From an uncultured Aquimarina sp. (GTDB taxonomy: Bacteria; Bacteroidota; Bacteroidia; Flavobacteriales; Flavobacteriaceae), in NCBI RefSeq assembly GCF_947496855.1, contig NZ_CANMED010000004.1, positions 558,001 to 622,000 of the forward strand: a DNA stretch of 64,000 bases, written 5' to 3'. The position numbers were made by a program, and so were the translations under genes. The notes beneath the pieces are model-generated. The model did no database searches and had not been told where the DNA came from. It saw only the letters and a list, made by a program, of their open reading frames with translations. This document shows positions 40,441 through 51,300 of the stretch, one piece after another; position 1 is the first letter of the stretch, and every line of letters starts with the position of its first letter.

Positions 40441-43400
40441 CTAAATTCCGAAAACAGGAATTGTTTTCTTATCAATTAGATGTATGGTATTGATCTCTTT
40501 TTCTGAATCTTTCAATAATAACTCTACGCATTTACAAAAACGTTTAGCTAATATTGACACTTCTTTTTTGTTAAATATTGTAGTTTGATATTCTATAGTG
40601 TATGATATCTTATTTTCTTCTTGATGGATATAAAAACAGATAGGAAATTTACTTTTTTTCAATTCTTGAGGTTGGGATTTAAATGTAAATTCTCCGAAAT
40701 CTCCTCTGTTAATTGATTCTTGATCTCGATTAATAACATTCAAGCAAACATCTATCCTATTTACCAAACTGAATCCATTAAGTGATTGAAAATCATCTAA
40801 AATAGCGTCAAAAGGATAGAATGATGAATCAATCATATTTATTTGATTATCCGATGATTTTTGTAATAATTCCTCAATTTTATCAAAAGGATTAATATGT
40901 ACATTATAAGGCATCAAATTAAGGTATAATCCGACTTGATCCATTAAATCAGGGTGATTTCTTAAGCTTATCGGAACACTAATTAATATGTCCTTCTGTC
41001 CACTAGCCTTATGAATTAAAACTCCCAATGCAGAAGCTATCAAACTCATTAAACCTCTATCATTACTTTTACAGTATTCTTCAATACTATCTGTTAATTT
41101 TTTATCGAAGATCTCTGTAAAGTGAGCTCCTCGAAAATCATCAACAGTTACTTGTTTATGCCATTTCTTTTCTTGCTGAACATCCTTAAGATGCGATTTC
41201 CAAAACTCACTCTGAGCTTGAAATTCATTCTCATTTATACGATTCTTAATCCATTTAACATAATCCTTGTATTGAACTTTAAGTTTAGGAAGTTCAATAT
41301 TTTTCCCATTATAAATCCGATCGTATACATATGCTAACTCTTTGTTTAAAATTTCATCCGAGCTAAAATCACCAATTATATGATGCATCATATATGCCAA
41401 TATATATTCTTCTTCGTTTTTCTGAATTAGTAATACTCTAAAAAGTGGTGACGTATCTAAATCAAATACGAAATGATTAAAGGATTCTAATAATTCATCA
41501 ACATAACTCCCTGTTATTAATTGATCTTGAGAAACATAAGTTACAACAGAGTTGACATCCACCCGATGACTTATATACTGCACTACATCTCCTTTTTTGT
41601 TTATAGAAAAAGAAGTTCTAAGTGCTTCATGTCTATCCAATAGATATTGAACTGATTTTTTGAATGTCTCTACATCGAACTTTCCTTCAATTTTGTAACC
41701 AGTTTCAATATTATGAGCCTTAGATCCAGTACTTGTTTGTGATGCTAACCACATTCTTAATTGTTCGTTGGACATCATATATCCATCCTCTTGAGATTGA
41801 ATCGAAGGTATTTCATTAAAAACAATAGAATTTTTCGATTTAAGTAACTTACTTAATCGAAGTATTGTCATATTTCTATATACTTCTCCTGCGGTAATTT
41901 CTATATTGAATTTTTGATTGATCTTATTAATCAACACCATAATTTTAAGGCTATGACCTCCTAGTTCAAAGAAGTTATCGGTAACTCCTATATTTTTTAT
42001 TCCTAGTATCTCTTCCCAAATAAGTACTAATTGCTTTTCTTCTTTGGTAACAGCTGCCACGTACTCTTCTTTAACTAAATCTTGATCCGTTATTTTTGGT
42101 AGTGCTTTTTTATCAACTTTTCCATTAGAAGTTAATGGAAGTTCGTCTATTTCAACATAATAGTTTGGCACCATATATTCTGGCAATTCATTACTTAACC
42201 CTATACGCAATGCCTGCTTATCTAAATCTTCATTTCCTACCACATAAGCTACCAAAACCTTTTCTTTTTCTACTTCATGATCAACGATTACCGCTTGACA
42301 TACTGATGCTATTCCTAAAAGAACTTGTTCTATTTCCCCAAGCTCAACTCTATATCCCCTTATTTTTACTTGGTTATCTTTTCGGCCAACAAATTCTATT
42401 GAACCATCTTGTAACCATTTGCCTAAATCACCCGTTTTATATAATCGAGTCCCTTTAACAAAAGGGTTATCAATAAATTTTTCTTTGGTTAATTCTGGTC
42501 TATTTAAATACCCTCTAGATAACCCTTCTCCTGAAATACAAATTTCTCCTGTAACACCAATAGGCTGTAACTCTAAATTTTCTGATAGAACATAAACCTG
42601 AGTATTTACTATCGGACGACCAATAGGAATACTTTCTCCTGTACGATCCTTGAGATCAAAACTGGTAGTAACTACAGTATTTTCTGAAGGTCCATAATTA
42701 TTATAAATCTTGAGGTTATTACTATTTTCTGGTAATTTAAGAGCTTCTCCTCCTGTTAAAATTTTAGTATTCCCTAATACAACATCCTGAATTACAAGAT
42801 CTTCACAAATCTTAGTTGGCAAATACGCATGTGTTATTTCGTGATCTCTTAAAAAACCTGTCAATAGACCAGTATCATATCGCACCTCTTGATTAGAAAT
42901 TGGATATAATGATCCACCAGACAGTAAATATGGGTAAATCTCCCATACTGAAGCATCAAACCCAATACCCGCATATAAACTACCTCTACTGGATGCATCT
43001 AGATTATATTCAGAAACATGCCATGAACATAAATTCGATAAACTTTTATGTTCAATCATTACTCCTTTTGGCTTACCAGTTGATCCTGAAGTATAAATTA
43101 TGTATGCCAAATTAGAAGGTGAAATATCTACTTGAGGAAGAGATTTCGATAAATTTTCTTCTCTCTGAAAAACTTCCAAGAAATTTTTATCAATAGTAAT
43201 TTTACAATTGCTGTCTTCCTCTATATAATTAATACGTTGCTGAGGATATGTAGTATCAATTGGAACGTATGCACATCCAGTTTTCAATACAGCCAGTAAA
43301 GAAATTACTAACCATTCAGTTCTTTCTAGTTTTACAGCTACTAAATCTTCTATTGATAATTCATGATTTTCCAACAAATAGTGCGCTAATTGATTAGACA

Positions 43401-46400
43401 ATTCATCTAATTCTCTATAGGTAAGTTCTTTTCTCTCAAAAACTAATGCTGTGGCATCTGGAGTTTCATTAACCTTAGCAACAAATAGTTCTACTATATT
43501 TTTATCATTAACACACTCTTTTTGATTAGTACTAAAATCATTTAATAATTCCTTTTTTTCTGATTCGTTTAAATACCCTAGTTTAGAAATACTCTCACTA
43601 GAATCGAGTATACAGTTTTCTATAAAGTTTTCTAAATGTATAATTAACTTTTGAATGAAAGTTATCTCATAGATATCTGTATTATATTCTAAATGCAGCG
43701 ATAATTGGCCTTCTTCTTGAGAAAAAATAAAACTTAAATCAAACTGACTTGATTTTCTATAGTTATCAGTATACGGTTTTATATCTAGTTCGTCCTTTGC
43801 TACTGACTTTGACGAAAACAAATCCTGTTGGTTTTGCAATACTACCATAACATCAAATAATGGAGATCTAGCTGTATCTCGCTGTACCCCTAATTGATCT
43901 ACTAAGCTATCAAATGGATAATCCTGATGTGAATACGCATCTAACAATGTAGTATTTTGAATATCTAACAAATCATTAAAAGATGTAGATGATTCAAAAT
44001 TGGTACGAATTGCTAGCGTATTGAGGTATAATCCTATTTGATTTTCTAGATCCGTATGATCTCTTCCTGCTACTGGTGTTCCCAAAACAATGTCTTGGGT
44101 ATTGGTATATCGGGAAAGCAACCCGTTAATACCAGCCATTAACAACACAAATAAACTGGTTTTATTTTTTTTCGAAAACAATTCTAATTCGGAAGTCCAA
44201 TTTTTTGAAAAACGATATGTTAACGAATCTCCATTATATGTTTTGGTTTTTGGTCTTGTTTTGCTGGTTGGGAGTTCTAAAACTGGCAAATCTCCTTTAT
44301 ACTTATCCAACCAATACTCCTTTGCAGTTTCCAATTTAGATTGTTGTTCTTCTCCTGCCATCCATTCTGAATAGTCTTTATACTGAATAGATAATTCTGG
44401 TAATGTATAATCAACTCCTTGTACCAAAGCTTTATAAATTAGCATAAACTCTGCACTCATTACCTCAATTGACCAACCATCACTTATGATATGGTGCATA
44501 TTGAATGCTAACAACTGATCATCCGAAGCTAATTCAATTAAGCGTAATGTAATTAAAGGTGCTTGATTCAAATCAAAAACGTGCTTATTATTCTTATCAA
44601 GAATAGATGCTATTTTTTGATCTTGATTCTCTGTAGTAATAGCGCTAAGATCATCTACAGGAATATTAGTTTTAATAGCAGACAATGGCAAAATATGTTG
44701 TCTGGTTTCTCCGTCATTATTACTTCTAAAACATGTTCGTAAACTCTCATGTCTGTCGATTAATAACTTAAAAGCTTCTCTTAACACATCAATATTTACA
44801 TTTCCATTTAATCGATAAATACCTGGAATATTATATGCCACGCTTCCCTCTGGAAACTGACTTAACGTCCATAAACGTCGCTGCGATGATGTTAATACAT
44901 AATTATCTTGTTCCTTGGCTTTGGGAATAGTAATATATCTGTTTTTCTTTGCAAGAGTAATTATACCGTTTACGGTAGGGTTTAGGAACATATCTTTTGT
45001 GCTCAATTCTAAGCCTAACTCTTTTTTTATTTTATTAAGTATCAAAACTACTTTAAGACTATGCCCTCCTAATTCAAAGAAATTATCAGTGGTCCCTATA
45101 TTCTCAACCCCCAGAACTTCTTCCCATATCGTTACTAATTGTTTTTCTAATTTTGTAACAGGTGCAACGTATGCTCTCTGGATACTATCTTCATTCTCAA
45201 CAGCGGGTAGTACTTTCTTATCGATCTTACCATTAGGAGTTAAAGGAAACTTATCTAATACCACAAAATAGTTTGGAATCATATATTCAGGTAATTCAGC
45301 ACTTAATGTTGCACGTAATACAGATTTATCAACTAACTCACTAACCAAATAAGCGACTAATACTTGATCCCCACCCAATTCTTTAACTATAACTACAGCT
45401 TGATCAACATCCTCCTGATGTTCTAAAACATGTTCTATTTCACCTAACTCAATACGATGACCTCTAACTTTTACCTGACTATCTTTTCGCCCTAAAAACA
45501 AAATAGTACCATCGGATTGCCACTTTCCTAAGTCTCCTGTTTTGTATAACTTCTTTCCTTCTAGAAAAGGATGATTTATAAATTTTTCATCTGTGAGTTC
45601 TTGTTTATGTAGATACCCCCTCGATAATCCATCTCCAGAAATACAAATTTCGCCTATTACACCAATAGGTTGCGCCGATAACGCTTCTGACAAGATATAA
45701 AATTGAGTATTATCTATAGGCTTACCGATTGGAACAGAACCACTATATTCTTGATCTATTAACTGACAACTACTATATGTTGTATCTTCAGATGGACCAT
45801 ATAAATTTCTAACTTCTATCTCTAAATTCTGAAAATGCTCAGCCAATCGTATTGGAAAAGGCTCTCCAGCAAGATTAATTCCTACTACATTATCAAATGA
45901 AATGTTTTTCTCTAATAATGATTGAATAACAGAGGGGACTGTATTTATAAATATCTTGGTATCTTTATTTAGATAATCTCCTATACATAAACCATTATCT
46001 AGTAAACGTATTGGTTTACCTATACTTAAGGGATAGAAAAACTCGTATACGGATAAATCAAAACAATAAGAAGTTACTGCATACAATATATCAAAATCTG
46101 TATCTCTAAATTCTCTCATCGACCAATGCAACATCGATGATGCATTTTTATGGGTTATCATCACCCCTTTTGGCGCGCCTGTTGAGCCCGATGTGTAAAT
46201 CACATAAGCAAGCGTATCTGATGTAATACTTATTTCCGGAAGGGTATTACTTATACCATCTGCATTTCTAAATGCTGTTAATACATCTTGATCAATAGTA
46301 ACTTTGCAATTACTATCATTTTCTATATAAGATATCCGTTGCGCTGGATAATTAGGGTCAATAGGTACATAAGCCGCACCTGTCTTTAATACTGCCAATA

Positions 46401-48186
46401 TAGAAATCAATAACCATTCGCTACGATCTAATTTTACTCCCACCAGTTCTTCTGTTTTCAGATTATACTGATGTAATAAATAATGAGCCAACTCATTAGA
46501 AACCTCATCCAACTCACCATATGTAAATTCTTTACTCTCATGTATTACAGCAACATGCTCTGGATTTTTTGCTGCTTGCGCTACAAATAAATCTATAATA
46601 GAACTATCGGGAATATTAAAAGAGGTATCATTAAAGTCATAAAACAACTGGTTCTCTTCAGAGGCTTCTAAGTAATTGAGTGTGGCTACTTTTTGGTTTG
46701 GGTTGTTTATTCCCCGTATTATAAAATTATCTAAATGAACACATAATCTTTCTATAAAATCTAACTCATAAACATCTGTATTATATTCTATGTTTACAGA
46801 TAATTGATCTTCTTTTTCTGAAAAAATAAAACTGATATCAAATTTGCTAAATGAGGCCTGCTTATTTCGATAAGGTGATATTTCAATACCGTTTAAACGC
46901 AAACTATCCGATGCAAATAATTCTTGTTGGTTTTGTAGTACCACCATAACATCAAATAGAGCTGAACGACTAATATCTCTTGTGATTGCTAAATCGTCAA
47001 TTAAACTATCAAAAGGATACTCCTGATGTGAATACGCATCTAATAATGTAGTTTTCTGTATGGATACTAAATCCTTAAAACTAGATGCTAATTCCAATTC
47101 TGTGCGAACCGCTAAGGTATTTAAATACAAACCTACCTGATTTTCTAAATCAGCATGTTCTCTTCCTGCGACTGGTGTGCCTAAAATGATATCTCTAGTG
47201 TTGGTATATCTGGAAAACAATCCATTAATCCCAGCCATTAGCAACATAAATAAAGTAGCCTCTTTTTGCTGAGCGTATGCTTTTAATCGAGAAGTACTTT
47301 GTTTTGAAAATGAATATGTAATATTTGACCCATTATACGTTTTTATCTTCGGTCTTATTTTACTTGTTGGGAGTTCTAAAATGGGTAAATCCCCTTTAAA
47401 TTTATCTAACCAAAAAGACTTAGATTTTTCCGATTCTAATCGTTTGGTAGCGCTGTTTTGCCATGCTGCATAATCTTTATATTGAATGGATAGCTCTGGT
47501 AATGTTATTTCTTTTCCTAGAATTAAACTGTTATAAATTAGTACAAATTCTCTACTCAACACTCCCATTGACCATCCATCCCCGATAATATGATGCATAT
47601 TCAGAAGTAAGACATGTTCTTGATCAGATATCTTAACCACTTCTCCTATAAATAATGGCCCTTTCTCTAGGTTAAAAACATGTTCTTGAACAGTTTTTGA
47701 ATGATTTTTCAGAAGCTCGTCAGAACTATTATCACTTACATCTAAAAATTTTAATTCTCCAAAATACTGTTCTATAGAAACTATATATTGTCCTAATTCT
47801 CCATTTTCATTTTCCTTGAAAATCGTTCGTAAGCTTTCATGTCGTCCTACTAACTTTAAAAATGCTAGAGATAATGTATCAATATCTACTATTCCCGAAA
47901 ATTTAAAAGCATCAAAAATATTATAGGCGATATTACCTTCTTCCAATTGACTCAAAGCCCATAGACGTCTTTGAGAAGAAGTTAACTCATAAAACTCTTT
48001 CTTTTCTGCTACAAGAATAGTTTCAGATGAAGAAAGCAGTTTGATTAACTGATCCTTATGAGCTTTAATATCCTCAATAATTTCCGCAGATAATGTGCCT
48101 TTTGGAGCATTAATTTTAATATTTCCATTATCTACTTTAAGGCCAACATTTAATGACTCTAATGTATGTATTAAATTATCTATCAC
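40441..48186 (-). CDS. NRPS2: TubC dock-C-A(Ala/Gly)-T-C-A(Leu-like)-T-C
   Basis: The 2581-residue protein opens with a TubC-type docking domain (1-54). C5 (HHIIGDG near 201), A5 (near 669), T5 (GGHS near 1042), C6 (HHIISDG near 1234), A6 (near 1704), T6 (GGHS near 2078) and a terminal C7 with HHIIGDF near 2270 follow. A5 reads DLYNNALTYK, a code I associate with small residues (Ala, possibly Gly). A6 reads DAWALGNVVK, resembling the Leu code DAWFLGNVVK with a smaller residue at position 278, so a larger side chain is possible. C7 has Phe in place of the motif's final Gly and lies next to another C domain at the start of NRPS3. The docking domain should bind the NRPS1 tail. Confidence 0.95.
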   Translation of the reverse strand: MIDNLIHTLESLNVGLKVDNGNIKINAPKGTLSAEIIEDIKAHKDQLIKLLSSSETILVAEKKEFYELTSSQRRLWALSQLEEGNIAYNIFDAFKFSGIVDIDTLSLAFLKLVGRHESLRTIFKENENGELGQYIVSIEQYFGELKFLDVSDNSSDELLKNHSKTVQEHVFNLEKGPLFIGEVVKISDQEHVLLLNMHHIIGDGWSMGVLSREFVLIYNSLILGKEITLPELSIQYKDYAAWQNSATKRLESEKSKSFWLDKFKGDLPILELPTSKIRPKIKTYNGSNITYSFSKQSTSRLKAYAQQKEATLFMLLMAGINGLFSRYTNTRDIILGTPVAGREHADLENQVGLYLNTLAVRTELELASSFKDLVSIQKTTLLDAYSHQEYPFDSLIDDLAITRDISRSALFDVMVVLQNQQELFASDSLRLNGIEISPYRNKQASFSKFDISFIFSEKEDQLSVNIEYNTDVYELDFIERLCVHLDNFIIRGINNPNQKVATLNYLEASEENQLFYDFNDTSFNIPDSSIIDLFVAQAAKNPEHVAVIHESKEFTYGELDEVSNELAHYLLHQYNLKTEELVGVKLDRSEWLLISILAVLKTGAAYVPIDPNYPAQRISYIENDSNCKVTIDQDVLTAFRNADGISNTLPEISITSDTLAYVIYTSGSTGAPKGVMITHKNASSMLHWSMREFRDTDFDILYAVTSYCFDLSVYEFFYPLSIGKPIRLLDNGLCIGDYLNKDTKIFINTVPSVIQSLLEKNISFDNVVGINLAGEPFPIRLAEHFQNLEIEVRNLYGPSEDTTYSSCQLIDQEYSGSVPIGKPIDNTQFYILSEALSAQPIGVIGEICISGDGLSRGYLHKQELTDEKFINHPFLEGKKLYKTGDLGKWQSDGTILFLGRKDSQVKVRGHRIELGEIEHVLEHQEDVDQAVVIVKELGGDQVLVAYLVSELVDKSVLRATLSAELPEYMIPNYFVVLDKFPLTPNGKIDKKVLPAVENEDSIQRAYVAPVTKLEKQLVTIWEEVLGVENIGTTDNFFELGGHSLKVVLILNKIKKELGLELSTKDMFLNPTVNGIITLAKKNRYITIPKAKEQDNYVLTSSQRRLWTLSQFPEGSVAYNIPGIYRLNGNVNIDVLREAFKLLIDRHESLRTCFRSNNDGETRQHILPLSAIKTNIPVDDLSAITTENQDQKIASILDKNNKHVFDLNQAPLITLRLIELASDDQLLAFNMHHIISDGWSIEVMSAEFMLIYKALVQGVDYTLPELSIQYKDYSEWMAGEEQQSKLETAKEYWLDKYKGDLPVLELPTSKTRPKTKTYNGDSLTYRFSKNWTSELELFSKKNKTSLFVLLMAGINGLLSRYTNTQDIVLGTPVAGRDHTDLENQIGLYLNTLAIRTNFESSTSFNDLLDIQNTTLLDAYSHQDYPFDSLVDQLGVQRDTARSPLFDVMVVLQNQQDLFSSKSVAKDELDIKPYTDNYRKSSQFDLSFIFSQEEGQLSLHLEYNTDIYEITFIQKLIIHLENFIENCILDSSESISKLGYLNESEKKELLNDFSTNQKECVNDKNIVELFVAKVNETPDATALVFERKELTYRELDELSNQLAHYLLENHELSIEDLVAVKLERTEWLVISLLAVLKTGCAYVPIDTTYPQQRINYIEEDSNCKITIDKNFLEVFQREENLSKSLPQVDISPSNLAYIIYTSGSTGKPKGVMIEHKSLSNLCSWHVSEYNLDASSRGSLYAGIGFDASVWEIYPYLLSGGSLYPISNQEVRYDTGLLTGFLRDHEITHAYLPTKICEDLVIQDVVLGNTKILTGGEALKLPENSNNLKIYNNYGPSENTVVTTSFDLKDRTGESIPIGRPIVNTQVYVLSENLELQPIGVTGEICISGEGLSRGYLNRPELTKEKFIDNPFVKGTRLYKTGDLGKWLQDGSIEFVGRKDNQVKIRGYRVELGEIEQVLLGIASVCQAVIVDHEVEKEKVLVAYVVGNEDLDKQALRIGLSNELPEYMVPNYYVEIDELPLTSNGKVDKKALPKITDQDLVKEEYVAAVTKEEKQLVLIWEEILGIKNIGVTDNFFELGGHSLKIMVLINKINQKFNIEITAGEVYRNMTILRLSKLLKSKNSIVFNEIPSIQSQEDGYMMSNEQLRMWLASQTSTGSKAHNIETGYKIEGKFDVETFKKSVQYLLDRHEALRTSFSINKKGDVVQYISHRVDVNSVVTYVSQDQLITGSYVDELLESFNHFVFDLDTSPLFRVLLIQKNEEEYILAYMMHHIIGDFSSDEILNKELAYVYDRIYNGKNIELPKLKVQYKDYVKWIKNRINENEFQAQSEFWKSHLKDVQQEKKWHKQVTVDDFRGAHFTEIFDKKLTDSIEEYCKSNDRGLMSLIASALGVLIHKASGQKDILISVPISLRNHPDLMDQVGLYLNLMPYNVHINPFDKIEELLQKSSDNQINMIDSSFYPFDAILDDFQSLNGFSLVNRIDVCLNVINRDQESINRGDFGEFTFKSQPQELKKSKFPICFYIHQEENKISYTIEYQTTIFNKKEVSILAKRFCKCVELLLKDSEKEINTIHLIDKKTIPVFGI

Positions 48187-48306
48187 AATATTTGGTTTTC
48201 AAGTTAATCTGGAATGTAATTACAGATTCAAACAAGGCATAATCATGGTTTGATGATCAGTTACCTATAGATTTTATGCATTTATATGAATGAATATAGA
48301 ATAAGG

Positions 48307-48324
48307 GTAAATCAAAAGATTTAC
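48307..48324. repeat. 7-bp hairpin in the NRPS1-NRPS2 gap
   Basis: GTAAATC (48307-48313) and GATTTAC (48318-48324) form a perfect stem with a four-base loop in the 184-base gap. A second short stem, AATCTG/CAGATT, lies at 48206-48228. Neither is followed by a convincing T-run on the minus strand. Confidence 0.35.
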
Positions 48325-48370
48325 ATTTCAATCCAGGGTTCTAACTGTTTTTTTTTAGAAAAAAAGAAAT

Positions 48371-51300
48371 TTATATAGTTACCTCTTCAAGGTTATCGGC
48401 ATTAGTTAATTCTAATTGATTCTGAAAAACAATGAATTTTAATTTAGTTGAGATTCCAGCTATATCCTGAGTTTCATACAGGTCCTGAATAGAGAATAAT
48501 GTATTGAAAGTTTTGTTTATCTTATTGATAAGCACTGTTGCTTTTAAACTATTTCCTCCTAATTCAAAGAAGTTATCAGTAACACCAACTCCATTCACTT
48601 TTAAAACCTCTTCCCAGATTCCTACTAATTGCTTTTCTATTGCAGTACTAGGAGCAACATATTCATTTCTAAATATATCTTTCCCTATTACTTCTGGAAG
48701 CGCTTTCTTATCAATTTTACCATTGGGAGTTAATGGAAATGAGTCTAATACTTGAAAATAATCAGGAATCATATAATCTGGTAAATATGTCCTTAAATTA
48801 GATTTTAGTTCTTGTTTATTAATATCTGCTGAACCAATCAAATAAGATACTAGAACATTATCACCTTGAATTTCTTTTACAAGAACCAGTGCTTGCTGGA
48901 TATTTTCTTGTTCTACCAGTACATTCTCAATTTCTCCTAATTCAATTCGATATCCTCTAATTTTCACTTGATCATCTTTACGACCTATAAATTCTATAGT
49001 GCCATCCGACAACCATCTGCCTAAATCTCCTGTTTTGTATAATTTTTTTCCGTTTATGAAAGGATGATCAATAAATTTTTCTTTCGTTAATTCAGGTTTA
49101 TTCAAGTATCCTTTGGACAATCCATCTCCAGAAATACAAATTTCGCCTATTACACCAATAGGTTGCAACGCAAGATCATCAGATAAAATATAAAACTGCG
49201 TGTTATCTATGGGAGCTCCAATCGGCGTAGATCGTTCATAGTACCTTTCAATTTTTTGACAACTACTATAGGTAGTATCTTCTGATGGCCCGTATAAATT
49301 GCGAACTTCTATATCTGTGGATAAAAACTTATTAGTAAATGATACAGGGAATGGTTCTCCTGCCAAATTAACGCCTACAACATTAGAGAAAGAAACTTCG
49401 GTATCAAATAAAGTTTGCAAAACTGAAGGCACGGTATTAATTAACACATTTTGATCTCGATCTAAATGCTTCTCAATTTCTAACCCACTAGATAAAATTC
49501 GAATCTTTTTACCAACACTTAAAGGGTAAAATATTTCATAAACGGATAAATCAAAACAATGCGAAGTAACTGCATACATCATATCAAACCCGGTAGTTTT
49601 AAACTCTCTTCTTGACCAATTTAACATATTCACTGCATTGTTATGAGTGAGCATGACTCCTTTTGGAGCACCAGTAGAACCAGACGTATAGATTACATAC
49701 GCTAAATTTGATGGTTTTATACTTATCTTGGGAAGTTTTTTGTAAATAATATCTTCTTCCATTGATAAAGTAAGTAACTCTCTATCTATAGTAACCTTAC
49801 AATTACTATCATTTTCGATATAGTCTATTCGCTGTTGCGGATACTCCGGATCTATAGGTACATAAGCTCCACCTGTTTTTAATACAGCAAGTAATGATAC
49901 TACTAACCACTCGTCTCTATGCAATTTTACACCTATCAAATCCTCTTGTTTAATATCATATTTGGACATTAAGAAATTAGCTAGTTGATTTGACAATTCA
50001 TCCACCTCCTCATACGTGAACTCTTGGTCTTCACAAACTATAGCAATATCGTACGGAGTCTTTAGTGCCTGTTCCGTAAATAAATCAACAATAGTCCTAT
50101 CGTTTACGGTCTCTACTGTAGTTGCATTAAAATCATATAATAACTTTTGCTGTTCTGCATCACTTACATAATTGATTTTGGAAATTGGTTTATTGGAATT
50201 ATAAATACAGTTCGTTATAAAATTATCTAAATGAAAAATCAAATTTTCTACAAAATTAGCGTCATAAACATCTGTGTTATATTCCAGTTGTAACGACAAT
50301 TGCCCTTCTTTTTCTGAAAAAATAAAACTCATATCAAACTGACTCACATTTCTACGATGCTCTAAATAAGGTCTTATTTCTAGTCCATCAATTTTTAAGG
50401 ATTCCGAAGAAAATAAATCTTGCTGATTCTGCAATATTACTAAGATATCGAATAATGCAGAACGACTTGTATCCCGTTGTACATCTAAATCATCTACTAA
50501 AACATCTAACGGATACTCCTGATGAGAATATGCATCTAATAAAATCCCTTTCTGAAGGTTTACCAAATCATTAAAACAAATTGTGTTATCAAATTGTGTT
50601 CGGATTGCTAGGGTATTAAGATATAACCCTATTTGATTTTCTAGCTCTAAATGATCTCTTCCGGCAACTGGTGTTCCTAAAATGATATCATTACTATTTG
50701 TATATCGAGATAACAATCCATTAATACCTGCCATCAACACCATGAATATACTAACTTCATTTTGTTCTGAAAATAACTGTAGTTGTTCACTTACATCTTT
50801 AGAAAGATTGTGTATGATACTATCGCCGTTATAGGTTTTTATTTTTGGTCTCTTTTTATTGGTAGGTAATTCCATTACTGGTAATTCTCCTTTAAACTGC
50901 TCTAACCAATATTCTTTAGAGGTATTTAATTTATTTTGTCGTTCTTTTGATAATAACCAGGCTGCATAATCCTTATATTGAATGGATAATTTGGATAATT
51001 GAATATCCGTATTATGAACTAAACTATTATACGTCAGCATCAATTCTTGTTGTAAGATTTCCATAGACCAACCATCACTTATAATATGATGCATATTGAA
51101 TACCAATAAATGTCTATCTGAAGAAATCTTAAGTACTTCTAGTTTTACCAAAAGTCCTTTTTCTAAATCAAACTGATGTTGGTGATTTTTATCAATAATA
51201 GTTTTTATTGACAAATCCTGGTTTTTACAGGTACAAAGATCAAACGTATTAATACTAAAATCAATCGTATTAACATCCATAATATGTTGACGAACCTCTT

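Noticed and set aside
42135..45271. Several plus-strand open frames of 70-118 codons
   Set aside because: All are antisense to NRPS2 and repeat at equivalent places in other modules, as expected for shadows of conserved A and T motifs in AT-rich DNA.
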